A DNA stretch of 64,000 nt from an uncultured Lachnospiraceae bacterium (GTDB taxonomy: Bacteria > Bacillota > Clostridia > Lachnospirales > Lachnospiraceae): contig CANSUS010000003.1 in NCBI GenBank assembly GCA_947650155.1, forward strand, positions 1 through 64,000, in the 5' to 3' direction. Below the pieces are notes generated by a model. That model saw only the letters and a program-made list of their open reading frames with translations. It was not told where the DNA came from and did no database searches. Below are positions 1-8,967 of this stretch, one piece after another. Position 1 is the first letter of the stretch, and each line of letters starts with the position of its first letter. Both the position numbers and the translations under genes were made by a program.

Positions 1-231
1 TATTTCGTATTAAAATAGACTCCAAAAGATTATAGTGCTAAATCCGAAAGACGGGAAAATCTTAAATTGATAACACATATCTACCAGTTGTTTTAAAAAT
101 ATAAATATTGGCATACTGTCTCACATTCTCTTATCATCGTTTATTTTTTTCAATTTTATCAATTCCATACAATAATGTCAATCTGACCCGTTCCACGAAA
201 AGCTCCGTGAAAGATATTTTATGAATAATTC
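1..231. other. AT-rich non-coding left edge, no gene seen
   Basis: No open reading frame, RNA gene or convincing terminator was recognised here. The stretch is strongly AT-rich with homopolymer T runs and leads into the promoter of the MBOAT gene. It may be the intergenic tail of a gene lying to the left of the window. Confidence 0.5.
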
Positions 232-260
232 TTTTATTTTTCTATATTCAATGGTATACT
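232..260 (+). promoter_or_regulatory. Probable SigA promoter with extended -10 for the MBOAT/SGNH pair
   Basis: A TATACT -10 box lies at 255-260 and is preceded by TGG, giving an extended -10. The -35 position (about 232-237) is poor, which extended -10 promoters tolerate. A start near 267 would leave a leader of about 28 nt containing an AAAGGGG ribosome binding site six bases before the ATG at 295. Confidence 0.45.
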
Positions 261-294
261 AAGAGCGTTGATCTATTAAAGAAAGGGGCCTTTT

Positions 295-1728
295 ATGAGT
301 TTTATATCATTTCATTTTCTCGCTGTCGTACTCTGCCTTTTTTCTTTTTATTATATTCTTCCAAGAAAATTCCAGCCTTACCTCTTACTCCTGGGCAGTA
401 TATATTTTTATTACAGGAATTCCGGCAAAATGTTAGGACTTCTGATTATAACTGCATTGGCATGCTATATTTTCGGAATTTTATTAGGCAGAAAAGACGG
501 GAAAGGAAAGAAAATAATTCTTTCTGTTTCTATTCTCTGCATACTGACTCCCCTGTTTTTATTGAAATATTCCACATTTACCTTTGAACTGTTTGGCATA
601 ACCTTCTCCCATTCTTTTATCATTCCTATGGGTATTTCTTTCTATACGTTACAGTTAATCGGCTATTTGGTTGATATATTCAGAAAGGAACAGCTTCCGG
701 AAAAAAATTTTTTCCGATTTTTTTTGTTTGCTTCTTTTTTTCCGCAAATTTTACAAGGTCCCATTCCCCGTTTTGAACCGCTTAGCAGAACTTTATTTGC
801 AGAACACAATTTTGATGAGAAAAACATTATTTCAGGGCTGCAGAAAATACTATGGGGTCTCTTTTTCAAATTTATGATTGCCGCAAAAGCCGCCTTGTTT
901 GTAGACGATTTTTTTAACTCTCAGGAAAGTATCGCCGGCTCCCTGTACCTTATCGCCGGAATACTTTACAGCTTTCAGCTCTATGCTGATTTTCTTTCCT
1001 GCGTTTTATTGTCACAGGGCGTTTCCCTCCTGTTTGGAATAAAACTTGGAGAAAATTTTGCACAGCCCTATTTTTCTGTATCCATAAAAGATTTCTGGCA
1101 CAGATGGCATATTTCTTTGAGCTCCTGGCTTAAAGATTATATCTATATTCCGCTTGGCGGAAACCGTAAAGGAATCTTCCGCACTAATGCTAATCTGCTC
1201 TTCACTTTCCTCATTAGCGGTCTCTGGCATGGCGCCGGAATCAAATATATTTTTTGGGGATTATTGCACGGCATCTATCAGATCACAGGAAAATATACTT
1301 TACCCCTGCGTAATCGTATCTATGCGAAATTAACTGCCTTTAATAAAATCCGCCCGATCATTCAAAGAATTACTACTTTCTTTTTTGTAACGCTGGCATG
1401 GATCATTTTTCGGGCTGACTCATTGATTGCAGGTTTGCATGTTTATCATGCCATCCTGTTTGACTTTCGTATTACCGACTTGTTTCACAAAGATCTTTTC
1501 TTTAGAAGCCTCAATATGCCGGAGTTCATTTTGTTATTACTAACTATTATATTTTTACTGTACTGGGATTTTCTTATGGAACAGGAGAAAGGATTTATTT
1601 ATAAAATTTTAAAAAAGCGTACTGTTATAAGACTTGCTTATTCTATTTTACTTCTGCTTATTATTGCTGTATTCGGTACTTATGGCTATGGGTATGATGC
1701 AAGTACATTTATTTATGGAGGTTTCTGA
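295..1728 (+). CDS. MBOAT-family membrane O-acyltransferase (AlgI/DltB-like)
   Basis: A 477-residue polytopic membrane protein of the MBOAT family, whose members pass acyl groups across the membrane to a partner that acetylates an extracellular polysaccharide. About ten hydrophobic segments are visible. The conserved WHRWH stretch is near residues 268-272, and the GLWHG motif near 309-313 carries the expected active-site histidine (about His312). AAAGGGG at 282-288 supports the ATG. The stop overlaps the start of the next gene as TGATG, so the two are translationally coupled. The pair forms an acetyl-transfer module like AlgI with AlgX/AlgJ or DltB with DltD. Base composition is clearly more AT-rich than the sugar genes, so it may have a separate history. 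The acyl group and acceptor glycan are unknown. Confidence 0.9.
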   Translation: MSFISFHFLAVVLCLFSFYYILPRKFQPYLLLLGSIYFYYRNSGKMLGLLIITALACYIFGILLGRKDGKGKKIILSVSILCILTPLFLLKYSTFTFELFGITFSHSFIIPMGISFYTLQLIGYLVDIFRKEQLPEKNFFRFFLFASFFPQILQGPIPRFEPLSRTLFAEHNFDEKNIISGLQKILWGLFFKFMIAAKAALFVDDFFNSQESIAGSLYLIAGILYSFQLYADFLSCVLLSQGVSLLFGIKLGENFAQPYFSVSIKDFWHRWHISLSSWLKDYIYIPLGGNRKGIFRTNANLLFTFLISGLWHGAGIKYIFWGLLHGIYQITGKYTLPLRNRIYAKLTAFNKIRPIIQRITTFFFVTLAWIIFRADSLIAGLHVYHAILFDFRITDLFHKDLFFRSLNMPEFILLLLTIIFLLYWDFLMEQEKGFIYKILKKRTVIRLAYSILLLLIIAVFGTYGYGYDASTFIYGGF

Positions 1729-2780
1729 TGAAAAAAGTGATTTGTGCATTCAGTAAACTGGTACTCAGTTTTTTTATAATTTTTCTCTGTATCCTTATTC
1801 TTACGCCTGTTTTTATTCCAAAATATTTAGAAGAATTTCCTACTACTTTGGTGATCGACGGTTTTTATGCTCTTCCTGAAAATAACATTGATGTATTGAT
1901 TTTGGGAAGCAGCCAGGTCATGACTTCTGTTTCTCCCATGAGAATGTATGAACAATATGGATACACAAGCTATAATCTCGGTACGGAGCAGCAAAATATG
2001 GTAACATCTTATTACCTTTTAAAAGAAGCTCTAACGTACCAGTCACCACAGGTCGTTATATTAGACGTACGGTTTCTTTTCCCTTATGCTGAGGATTTTC
2101 CGCTTAATTCAACGGGAGAATTTGTCAGAAAGTCCATTGATCCTCTGAAATGGTCGGAGAATAAATGGGAGTTTATTCATACAGTATGCAATTTGGATGC
2201 CGAACAGGAATTGCTTTATTATCTCTTTCCGTTTTTTCGTTTTCACGCCCGTTGGTCAGACCTGTCTCTTCAGGATTTTACTTACCCTCTTCAGAATAAA
2301 AATAATCCATTAAGAGGTTTTTCCATCAGTCGGCAAATTGATACCGAAAATCAATTCGAGGGATTTCTTATAACAGATTCCTCCCTCACCGCAGCGCCGC
2401 TCCCAACTATGGAAGAATATTTATACAAAATCATTGACTTATGCAAGACTCATGATATCTCTTTAGTATTGATCAAAACCCCTATGTCAAACGGCGGTTT
2501 TCAAGAATCGGAACATAATACCGTCGAGAAAATTGCAGACAATGCAAATATAAAATTTATTGATTTTAATGAAAAGTCTGTCTATGACGCAGCCGCTTTC
2601 AACGCCTCGTCAGATTATAATGACGACACTCACATTAATTATAACGGTGCCTGTAAAATCACCGATTATCTTGCAGAATATATTGCTGACACTTACAGTC
2701 TGCCGGATTGCCGTTCCCTCTCCGCTTTCGATCATTGGAATCGTGATTTACAGATTTATAATCAAAAAATAAGCGAGTAA
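1728..2780 (+). CDS. SGNH-hydrolase-like partner of the MBOAT protein
   Basis: A 350-residue protein with one N-terminal membrane anchor (residues about 8-30) and an extracytoplasmic SGNH-type domain. A GSSQ motif at residues 60-63 fits the nucleophile block. A D-x-x-H pair (Asp299, His302 in DDTHIN) near the C-terminus fits the other catalytic residues. Such proteins receive the acyl group exported by the adjacent MBOAT protein and place it on a glycan outside the cell. The ATG overlaps the previous stop (TGATG). The terminator hairpin begins inside its last codons. It could also be called DltD/AlgX-like, but sequence identity to either looks low; the role rests on motif and pairing. Confidence 0.8.
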   Translation: MKKVICAFSKLVLSFFIIFLCILILTPVFIPKYLEEFPTTLVIDGFYALPENNIDVLILGSSQVMTSVSPMRMYEQYGYTSYNLGTEQQNMVTSYYLLKEALTYQSPQVVILDVRFLFPYAEDFPLNSTGEFVRKSIDPLKWSENKWEFIHTVCNLDAEQELLYYLFPFFRFHARWSDLSLQDFTYPLQNKNNPLRGFSISRQIDTENQFEGFLITDSSLTAAPLPTMEEYLYKIIDLCKTHDISLVLIKTPMSNGGFQESEHNTVEKIADNANIKFIDFNEKSVYDAAAFNASSDYNDDTHINYNGACKITDYLAEYIADTYSLPDCRSLSAFDHWNRDLQIYNQKISE

Positions 2781-2799
2781 AATTTACCCGCTTATTTTT
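2767..2799. terminator. Bidirectional Rho-independent terminator between convergent genes
   Basis: A 9-bp stem pairs AAATAAGCG (2767-2775) with CGCTTATTT (2789-2797), extended past one mismatch. T runs follow on the plus strand and, because of the A run on the left, on the minus strand. It overlaps the SGNH stop codon and would end both the MBOAT/SGNH transcript and the nonulosonate operon arriving from the right. Confidence 0.8.
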
Positions 2800-2843
2800 A
2801 TACCGGCCTGAAACGACATTACAGGCAAAAATACATCTATAAA

Positions 2844-3887
2844 CTATCTTTTCCCAATAAAAGAAAATATTTTCCGGTCTATAAAACGAAGTCCTGACGC
2901 AAATACAGTCAATAAAACACCGTTAAATACCATGCTTTCCATATCCTCTATCCGGTAAATAAACGGCAGGTGCAGCAAAAACAGCTCATAAGCGGCCTCA
3001 CCCGCTTTTTGTAAAAACAGATTGACAAACAAACGTTTCCATATCACACTGATAATCAGCACAGCGCATGCCAGTAACAGATCCACGATTAAATACAAAA
3101 TGTTAGATAACACATAGGGCAGCGCCTCTATAAATCCGCTCTGCGCCATTATCTGACCGGCGCCCCCGGCGGCGGCAAGTGTAAACGCTGTTGTTACAAG
3201 AATAAGCGTGCCATGTTTTTTCTCTTTTACCCGGTTCCATATTTCTATGATATCTTCTTTCCAGACGGCAATCCCAATGCCGAGCGGAAATGACAGCATC
3301 TGCCTTGCCTCCAGAAAAGGCATTCCTTTATTAGGAAAAAAGCAGCTCTCTATCACAAACCAGATCATAAATGCAATGGTAATCATTCCTGCCATTTTCT
3401 GATCCGATAATTTCTTTTCTTCACAAAACCGACGGATACACCAAAACAAAATATAACAAATAATAATATAAAGTACAAACCAGTTACTGCCTTTTAATAA
3501 AATACTGGCTATGAAGCGGCTCACGCTATAGTCTTTTTCATATACCTGCAATAAAAAATTAACAATCCAGCAGGGAACGATCACCCGTAACAGCCTTTTT
3601 CTCCAAAAAAACGAAAGTCCGCTCTTTTTGCAGGAACACATCAGTCCGTACCCGGAACAGACCAGAAACACCGCAACTCCTGCTCCCGCCACAAACTGGA
3701 TTCCTCCAACTCCCATATCCGCACCGCAGTGCGCCCATATGACCAAAAGAATCGCAAAGCCTTTCAAAGTGTTTGTATGTGCTCTGTCCCCGAATTGATA
3801 CGGCTGCTCCTTTTTGAGAAATGCCCCTAAATATCCTGCTGCATATATTACAATAAGAAAAATACAAAAAATGAAAAACATCTTCAT
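2844..3887 (-). CDS. Acyltransferase-3 family membrane protein
   Basis: A 347-residue polytopic membrane protein of the acyltransferase-3 (OafA/NodX) family, which O-acetylates surface glycans. The first hydrophobic helix is followed by an N-terminal block with TLKGFAILLVIWAH, in which the histidine after the helix is the expected active-site residue. About ten membrane segments follow. The reading frame is open further upstream, but the ATG at 3887 is preferred. It falls two bases after the TAG of the decarboxylase gene (3890-3892), implying translational coupling, and gives the hydrophobic N-terminus expected for the family. It is the last gene of the nonulosonate operon, so the acyl acceptor may be a nonulosonate or xylose residue (inference). 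Confidence 0.8.
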   Translation of the reverse strand: MKMFFIFCIFLIVIYAAGYLGAFLKKEQPYQFGDRAHTNTLKGFAILLVIWAHCGADMGVGGIQFVAGAGVAVFLVCSGYGLMCSCKKSGLSFFWRKRLLRVIVPCWIVNFLLQVYEKDYSVSRFIASILLKGSNWFVLYIIICYILFWCIRRFCEEKKLSDQKMAGMITIAFMIWFVIESCFFPNKGMPFLEARQMLSFPLGIGIAVWKEDIIEIWNRVKEKKHGTLILVTTAFTLAAAGGAGQIMAQSGFIEALPYVLSNILYLIVDLLLACAVLIISVIWKRLFVNLFLQKAGEAAYELFLLHLPFIYRIEDMESMVFNGVLLTVFASGLRFIDRKIFSFIGKR

Positions 3888-3889
3888 AA

Positions 3890-4822
3890 CTATACGATCG
3901 ACCTGAAATAATCTATCGTTTTCTTCAGCCCTTCCTCCAGCACTACCGTCGGTTCCCATCCCAGTTCCTGCTTTGCAAGCTCGATCACCGGCTTTCTCTG
4001 CATCGGATCATCCTGAGGCAGTTCCTTAAATATAATTTTGGACGTAGAACCGGTCAGCTCAATCACCTTCTCAGCAAGTTCTAACATTGTAAATTCTCCC
4101 GGATTTCCCATATTAACCGGCCCCGTAAAGCCTTCTCTGCTGTTCATCAACCGTACCATGCCTTCGATCAGATCATCCACATAGCAGAAACTTCTGGTCT
4201 GTTTTCCCGTACCATAAATAGTCACATCTTCATTTTTCAATGCCTGTACAATAAAATTGGATACTACCCTGCCGTCATTCGGATGCATCCGCGGCCCGTA
4301 AGTATTAAAAATACGCATCACCTTAATATCCACGCCATGCTGCCTGTGATAATCAAAAAATAAGGTTTCTGCCATCCTTTTGCCTTCATCATAGCATGAC
4401 CTGATTCCGATCGTATTCACACATCCTCTGTAACTCTCCGGCTGGGGATGAATTTCAGGGTCCCCATATACCTCGCTTGTACTTGCCTGCAATATTCTGG
4501 CATGTACACGTTTGGCAAGGCCTAACATATTCATAGCTCCGAACACACTGGTCTTTGCTGTTTTAATCGGATCATGCTGATAATGGATCGGACTTGCCGG
4601 ACAGGCAAGATTATAAATCTGATCCACTTCCACATAAAGCGGTTCCGTAATATCATGACGGATAAACTCAAAATACGGGTTTGTCATCAAATGTCTTATA
4701 TTATCTTTATTTCCGGTAAACAGATTATCTACGCATATAACGTCGTTTCCTTCCGCCAGCAGTCTCTCACATAAATGAGATCCTAAAAAACCTGCACCTC
4801 CCGTTACCAATACCCTGTTCAT
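3890..4822 (-). CDS. UDP-glucuronate decarboxylase (UDP-xylose synthase), SDR family
   Basis: A 310-residue extended short-chain dehydrogenase. The N-terminal [11 protein letters not shown] is the NAD-binding glycine motif. A YDEGKR block supplies the catalytic Tyr/Lys pair, and the block [12 protein letters not shown] with the late [12 protein letters not shown] are hallmarks of UDP-xylose synthases. These oxidise and decarboxylate UDP-glucuronate to UDP-xylose. The ATG at 4822 is chosen over upstream in-frame starts because GGGAG lies just before it and the glycine motif then sits at the expected distance. No UDP-glucose dehydrogenase specific for UDP-GlcA is seen in the window, so UDP-glucuronate must be supplied elsewhere. 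A hairpin shared with the leader at 55390-55419 lies just upstream. Confidence 0.88.
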   Translation of the reverse strand: MNRVLVTGGAGFLGSHLCERLLAEGNDVICVDNLFTGNKDNIRHLMTNPYFEFIRHDITEPLYVEVDQIYNLACPASPIHYQHDPIKTAKTSVFGAMNMLGLAKRVHARILQASTSEVYGDPEIHPQPESYRGCVNTIGIRSCYDEGKRMAETLFFDYHRQHGVDIKVMRIFNTYGPRMHPNDGRVVSNFIVQALKNEDVTIYGTGKQTRSFCYVDDLIEGMVRLMNSREGFTGPVNMGNPGEFTMLELAEKVIELTGSTSKIIFKELPQDDPMQRKPVIELAKQELGWEPTVVLEEGLKKTIDYFRSIV

Positions 4823-4829
4823 ATTTGCT

Positions 4830-4859
4830 CCCATCCGCGCGCTTAAGCACACATACAAA
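4830..4859 (-). repeat. Leader hairpin block, copy 1 (partner at 55390-55419)
   Basis: On the minus strand this 30-nt block carries a 6-bp stem GTGTGC / GCGCGC around a TTAA loop (4837-4852), between the neuA-like stop and the decarboxylase start. A block matching at 24 of 30 positions lies before the GT4 gene at 54257-55378. The loop bases differ completely, while the one substitution in the stem keeps pairing (T-G versus T-A). Confidence 0.55.
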
Positions 4860-4867
4860 GTTTCAGC

Positions 4868-5563
4868 TTATTTTCGCTTTCTCAAATAATATTTTACTAC
4901 TTCCAGATCTTTCAGATCATCCACGTCCACTGCATGTTCCTCATCCATCACATAGGGAACGGGATTATCATTAAAACTGGTATTTTCATCTATCTCCTCT
5001 GTCGTATTAATATAAATGCTGCCATTAATACGATAATATGCCGGCATATCCTGCCGGCGCACAGTACTGCTGATCTGTAACAGCTTTTCCATACGTCCCT
5101 CATCCGTTAACCGCCTGATTAATACCGGAGAGTCTGTCACAGGTGAAATCCCCGCAAGGGCGCTGTACCCTTTTTCCATAAACTTTTCAAGCGCGCCATC
5201 CAGATCTTCTGTTGTCCGTAACGGAGAAGTGGGCTGCAAAAGCGCCAAAATATCAAACTTCTCTCCGCCTGCCTGTAACTCTTTCAGTGCATGAAGCACT
5301 GCGTCCAGCGTAGTGGATTGATCTGACGCATATTCCGCCGGCCTTAAAAACGGCACTCGCGCTCCCCATTTCTCAGACACACTTTTTATTTTTTCAGAAT
5401 CTGTCGTCACCACGACACTGTCCACATATTGACTGGAAAGAGCCGTATCTATCGTATAAGCGATCAGCGGCTTTCCCTCCACATCAATGATATTTTTATC
5501 TTTAATCCCTTTGCTTCCGCCTCTTGCCGGAATCAGTGCCAGAACCTTTTTACCGCCTATCAT
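4868..5563 (-). CDS. neuA: CMP-nonulosonate cytidylyltransferase (NeuA/LegF/PseF type)
   Basis: A 231-residue nucleotidyltransferase that activates a nonulosonic acid with CTP to give the CMP-sugar. The N-terminal LALIPARGGSKGIKDKN is the family nucleotide-binding signature. LLQPTSPLR around residue 100 is also diagnostic. The ATG at 5563 is preferred over 5584 because GGGAGA lies seven bases before it and the alternative would overlap the upstream gene. It sits directly after the PP-loop amidotransferase and NeuC and NeuB, so its substrate is the NeuB product. Sequence alone does not separate Neu5Ac from legionaminic or related acids, so the symbol is by family. Confidence 0.85.
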   Translation of the reverse strand: MIGGKKVLALIPARGGSKGIKDKNIIDVEGKPLIAYTIDTALSSQYVDSVVVTTDSEKIKSVSEKWGARVPFLRPAEYASDQSTTLDAVLHALKELQAGGEKFDILALLQPTSPLRTTEDLDGALEKFMEKGYSALAGISPVTDSPVLIRRLTDEGRMEKLLQISSTVRRQDMPAYYRINGSIYINTTEEIDENTSFNDNPVPYVMDEEHAVDVDDLKDLEVVKYYLRKRK

Positions 5564-5577
5564 CCGCTTTCTCCCGA

Positions 5578-6708
5578 TTACCACTTAGGATTACGCCGTT
5601 CCTCTATATATTCAGGTTTTAAGCGCCACTGTCCTAATGCGTTCTTTTCAAATAATTCTTTATTATATAGTTTTTCAAGTGCCTGATAAAATTCGGTAAT
5701 CGTCATACCTGTAAAATTGCAGAAATCTTCCACAATTTTCGGATCAAGGGCATGATCTCTTTCCTCTGCCAGAGAAACGGCCTGTTCTCTGCTAAGCATC
5801 CCGTACCTTGCCCATCTTGCGGCATAATCTGTCGCATAAGCATGACCGTACTTGGGATATTTCATCCAGGCATTTAAGAGATAACCGTAACTGTCAATCT
5901 GATTAAAGTTTTCGATATGATTTGTTCTGTCCCATTCATGGGTCAAATCCTTAAATCCTCTTGTCTTTGCAAATTCATAGTTTTTAACGGCATTCCACTC
6001 CACAAAATAACTCAGATAGATCGGATCGATCGAAGAAAGAAGCTCTCTGGAGGGCGCTTCCAAATATGCCAGTTCATCCTCCGGCACCCCGGCGCTCACA
6101 AATTCCGACAAATCGATGCCCGGCGCAACTCCGTTAAATACCTGCTCTCTGGCAGAATAGGTTTCCTTATCATCCACCCCGCCGTACTCATAAGAAACAT
6201 TTTCCCCATATACCAAAAGCGGAATATCCAGCTTTGCCGCATAATAAAGCGGAACTGTATAAAGAAGCCTGTCAACGTACCAAAGCGGTCTTCCGTAATT
6301 TTCAAACATATATCTTGAAATAATCTTTGCAGCACGTCTGTCCGGTTTAAAAGAAATCAAATTACATCCAAAAGCTTCGGATATATTTTTTATATTGTGT
6401 TTTCCGGCCTCCGTCATGGTAAAAAAGTCCTCTACTGTAATCAGCAGCGGATTCATGCCCATAAGTTCTTTCATCACATGGACCTGATAATGACTGTCTT
6501 TTCCTCCTGAAACTGCAATCAGGCAGTCATATTCTCCCGGTTTCTTTCTCCGATATTTGTCACAGAGAAGTTCCAGTTCATGATAACGCGCATCCCAGTC
6601 AACTTCCTTTTTTCTCTCATGATTCTGGCATGCAATACAAACGCCGTTCTGATCAAACGTTATCCCCGGACGGGTATCCGGCATAATGCACTTTGTACAA
6701 AATTTCAC
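5578..6708 (-). CDS. N-acetyl sugar amidotransferase (WbpG/PseA-like PP-loop enzyme)
   Basis: A 376-residue member of the N-acetyl sugar amidotransferase family. Such enzymes use ATP and ammonia to turn an acetamido group on a bacterial sugar into an acetamidino group; known cases act in Wbp/PseA pathways. The start FCTKCIMPDTRPG with paired cysteines and a second CxxC-type group (CIACQNH) forms a zinc-ribbon-like N-terminus. SGGKDS about 70 residues in is the PP-loop. The true start is GTG at 6708: a perfect AAAGGAGG site sits eight bases upstream. No glutaminase subunit (HisH-like) is seen beside it, so ammonia must come from elsewhere. Placement between neuC and neuA implies an acetamidino-nonulosonate (inference). 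Confidence 0.85.
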   Translation of the reverse strand: MKFCTKCIMPDTRPGITFDQNGVCIACQNHERKKEVDWDARYHELELLCDKYRRKKPGEYDCLIAVSGGKDSHYQVHVMKELMGMNPLLITVEDFFTMTEAGKHNIKNISEAFGCNLISFKPDRRAAKIISRYMFENYGRPLWYVDRLLYTVPLYYAAKLDIPLLVYGENVSYEYGGVDDKETYSAREQVFNGVAPGIDLSEFVSAGVPEDELAYLEAPSRELLSSIDPIYLSYFVEWNAVKNYEFAKTRGFKDLTHEWDRTNHIENFNQIDSYGYLLNAWMKYPKYGHAYATDYAARWARYGMLSREQAVSLAEERDHALDPKIVEDFCNFTGMTITEFYQALEKLYNKELFEKNALGQWRLKPEYIEERRNPKW

Positions 6709-6716
6709 TGCTGTTT

Positions 6717-6722
6717 CCTCCT
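6717..6722 (-). promoter_or_regulatory. Ribosome binding site fixing a GTG start at 6708
   Basis: AGGAGG on the minus strand, within AAAGGAGG, lies eight bases before GTG at 6708. No comparable site precedes the more upstream ATG at 6753, which would also overlap the neuC stop region. Confidence 0.8.
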
Positions 6723-6742
6723 TTAGCGCTCTGCGCCATCCT

Positions 6743-7876
6743 TTAATGGTCAATCGGCATATCTATAAAACTCTTCTGGATCTTAAAACTCCAGCTTTTC
6801 GGATCGTTCAAAATCTCCATAAATCTTTCCGTACTGTCCCCTCTTCCGTAGGAAAAACACTTTTTCCGGTAATTTTCCACATGGGAAATCGCATTTAATA
6901 TTTCTTCTTTCTTTTCTGAAACGTGCTGGATATTTGCATTCAGATTTGTATATCGTCCCGCCTGGCGGCTGCCAATATCAATGGCAGGAATCCCGTAAAT
7001 TCCGGTTTCCCTTATTCCCGCGCTGGAGTTTCCAATCATAAAGTCTGCATGCTGAAGCAGCACCAGAAAATATTCAAAACGTACCGACGGAAAAATCCTG
7101 AAATCGGAAGATCCTTTAAATCTTTCATATTCCGCAAGTATAATCTCTGAACCGTAATCATTGTTTGGATAAATGACCACATATTTTTTGCCGGAGTCGA
7201 TGACTGCCGACACAATCTGGCTGATTCTCTCTTTCATCCCTTCAAATTCTGTTGTGACCGGATGATACATTAACAGTGCATATTCCTCAAAAGAAATATC
7301 GTATCTTTCTTTTGTCTGCTCAATAGAAGGCAGAGAATCCGAAAGCATAATATCGATATCGGGAGAACCCACAATATGAATCCGTTCCTGCTCCTCTCCC
7401 AACTGGATCAGGCGCTGCTTTGCCTCCTGGTTGCACACTAAATGCAAATGGGCAAATTTCGTAATCGCATGCCGCATGGACTCATCGATCGTCCCGGAAA
7501 GTTCGCCGCCTTCAATGTGCGCCACCCGGATATTATTTAATGCGCCCACAATCGCCCCCGCCAGAGCGTCAATACGGTCTCCATGAACCACAATCATATC
7601 CGGGCATACTTTGCTTACATAGCCTGTCAGGTTGCAGATTACATTCCCCAGATCGTAACTCATAATTCCTCTGTTAGCCTGGGAAAAATCAACGTACACA
7701 TTACGATACCCGTCTTTTAGAACTTCCTCATATGTATTTCCGAATTTATCAATCAAATGCATGCCCGAGACAAAAATAAACGCCTCAAAATCCGCGCTTG
7801 CCTCCACTGCTTTGATCAATGATTTGATCTTTCCATAATCTGCTCTTGTCCCTGTAATAAACAATATCTTCTTCAC
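6743..7876 (-). CDS. neuC: Hydrolysing UDP-sugar 2-epimerase (NeuC/LegG type)
   Basis: A 377-residue GT-B-like enzyme of the UDP-GlcNAc 2-epimerase family. The hydrolysing branch releases UDP and gives ManNAc or its 2,4-diacetamido analogue, the precursor for Neu[16 protein letters not shown] at the N-terminus is typical of NeuC, as are [13 protein letters not shown] and [17 protein letters not shown]. The late [11 protein letters not shown] block binds the nucleotide. The start is GTG at 7876, overlapping the TGA of neuB as GTGA, so the two are coupled. Whether the substrate is UDP-GlcNAc or UDP-diacetamido-bacillosamine cannot be decided here; no LegB/LegC homologue is adjacent. Confidence 0.88.
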   Translation of the reverse strand: MKKILFITGTRADYGKIKSLIKAVEASADFEAFIFVSGMHLIDKFGNTYEEVLKDGYRNVYVDFSQANRGIMSYDLGNVICNLTGYVSKVCPDMIVVHGDRIDALAGAIVGALNNIRVAHIEGGELSGTIDESMRHAITKFAHLHLVCNQEAKQRLIQLGEEQERIHIVGSPDIDIMLSDSLPSIEQTKERYDISFEEYALLMYHPVTTEFEGMKERISQIVSAVIDSGKKYVVIYPNNDYGSEIILAEYERFKGSSDFRIFPSVRFEYFLVLLQHADFMIGNSSAGIRETGIYGIPAIDIGSRQAGRYTNLNANIQHVSEKKEEILNAISHVENYRKKCFSYGRGDSTERFMEILNDPKSWSFKIQKSFIDMPIDH

Positions 7877-8913
7877 GATTCTATCATGCTGTAACTTACC
7901 TGCGTATCGTCAGGAATGTCACAAGCCGCCTTCTTTCCCAAAAGATTTTCATATTCCGCCGCCGGAATTTCTCCCGTTCCCGGTCTTTTCACCCAAAGAT
8001 TTTCTTTCGACAGGATCTCTCCCTTTTTGATTGGTTTAATGGAAACCACCGTTGCAAATGCAAAGTCTATTGTTACCTGCTCTTCTTTGATAGCCTCTTT
8101 GTGCCCGCCCTTCATAAGATGCACTTCTTTCGCGGCCAGAAGCAGTTCTCCAAGCTTCTCTTCATCCATCGAGCATACAATATCCGGCCCCACTCTGTCC
8201 ATCCGGTCCGTAAAATGCCTTTCTACCAAACAAGCGCCACGCGCCATTGCCGCAATACAGGCAGTATTATTTAATGTATGATCCGACAGCCCCACTGGAA
8301 TCCCGGGAAACGCATCCATCATTTCCTGCATGGCGCCCAGCCTCACCCATTCCGGTTTCGTCGGATAAAGGTTAGTGGTATGCATCAGCGCATACCCTAC
8401 CCCGTATTTTTCTAAAATATTGACTGCTTTTTCAATGCTTTTTAAATCGTTCATCCCTGTGGAAACGATCATGGGTTTTCCAAATTCAGCGATATGTTCG
8501 ATCAGCGGGTAATTATTTAATTCTCCCGAACCGATTTTATATGCCGAGACCCCGAAACGTTCCAGTCTGTCTGCTGCCGCCCTTGAAAACGGCGTACTTA
8601 AGAAAAACATCCCCAATGACTCTGTATAATCTTTCAATTCCCGTTCTTCTTCTTCCGACAATGCACCCTGCTCCATTACCTCATAAATAGATACGTCTGC
8701 ATTCCCCGGTTTTACCTTTTTAGCGGCTCCGCTCATTTCATCACTGCATACATGCGTCTGATGCTTAATCAGTCTGGCTCCTGCCCTGTGTGCCGCATCC
8801 ACCATCTCTTTTGCCACTTTTAAACTTCCCGCATGGTTGATTCCTATTTCCGGAATGACAAGACTTGGCACCTCTTCACTGATTTCGATCTTTCCTATAA
8901 ATAATTTCTTCAT
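7873..8913 (-). CDS. neuB: Nonulosonate synthase (NeuB/LegI type) with SAF domain
   Basis: A 346-residue synthase that condenses phosphoenolpyruvate with ManNAc or a 6-deoxy analogue to make a sialic-type acid. The TIM-barrel part runs to about residue 280: [12 protein letters not shown] at the start, STPFS and KIGSGEL in the middle, then GLSDHT and a metal-binding ERHFT block. Residues about 285-346 form the antifreeze-like SAF lid ([19 protein letters not shown]). AAGGAGGC sits just before the ATG at 8913. The gene follows a 244-bp gap that holds the large inverted repeat; neuC starts inside its stop. The 346-residue length fits the family. Confidence 0.92.
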   Translation of the reverse strand: MKKLFIGKIEISEEVPSLVIPEIGINHAGSLKVAKEMVDAAHRAGARLIKHQTHVCSDEMSGAAKKVKPGNADVSIYEVMEQGALSEEEERELKDYTESLGMFFLSTPFSRAAADRLERFGVSAYKIGSGELNNYPLIEHIAEFGKPMIVSTGMNDLKSIEKAVNILEKYGVGYALMHTTNLYPTKPEWVRLGAMQEMMDAFPGIPVGLSDHTLNNTACIAAMARGACLVERHFTDRMDRVGPDIVCSMDEEKLGELLLAAKEVHLMKGGHKEAIKEEQVTIDFAFATVVSIKPIKKGEILSKENLWVKRPGTGEIPAAEYENLLGKKAACDIPDDTQVSYSMIES

Positions 8914-8924
8914 ACTGCCTCCTT

Positions 8925-8952
8925 ATTATACTATACCCAAACAGGTTTGCAA
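8925..8952 (-). promoter_or_regulatory. Possible promoter TTGCAA-16-TATAAT just before neuB
   Basis: On the minus strand TTGCAA (8947-8952) and TATAAT (8925-8930) are 16 bases apart, the same boxes and spacing as the promoter at 20561-20588. The expected start near 8918 would fall on the ribosome binding site and leave almost no leader, so its use is doubtful. If real, it would restart transcription after the structured repeat. Confidence 0.3.
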
Positions 8953-8967
8953 AGAAAATATATCAGC

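Noticed and set aside
2806-2826. Short GCCTG / CAGGC hairpin right of the left terminator
   Set aside because: The stem is only five pairs with no T run after it on either strand, and the neighbouring hairpin at 2767-2799 already accounts for termination.
3888-3959. Longer N-terminus for the left acyltransferase-3 gene
   Set aside because: The extension overlaps the end of the decarboxylase gene, is charged and glycine-rich rather than membrane-like, and the ATG at 3887 gives the normal family start.
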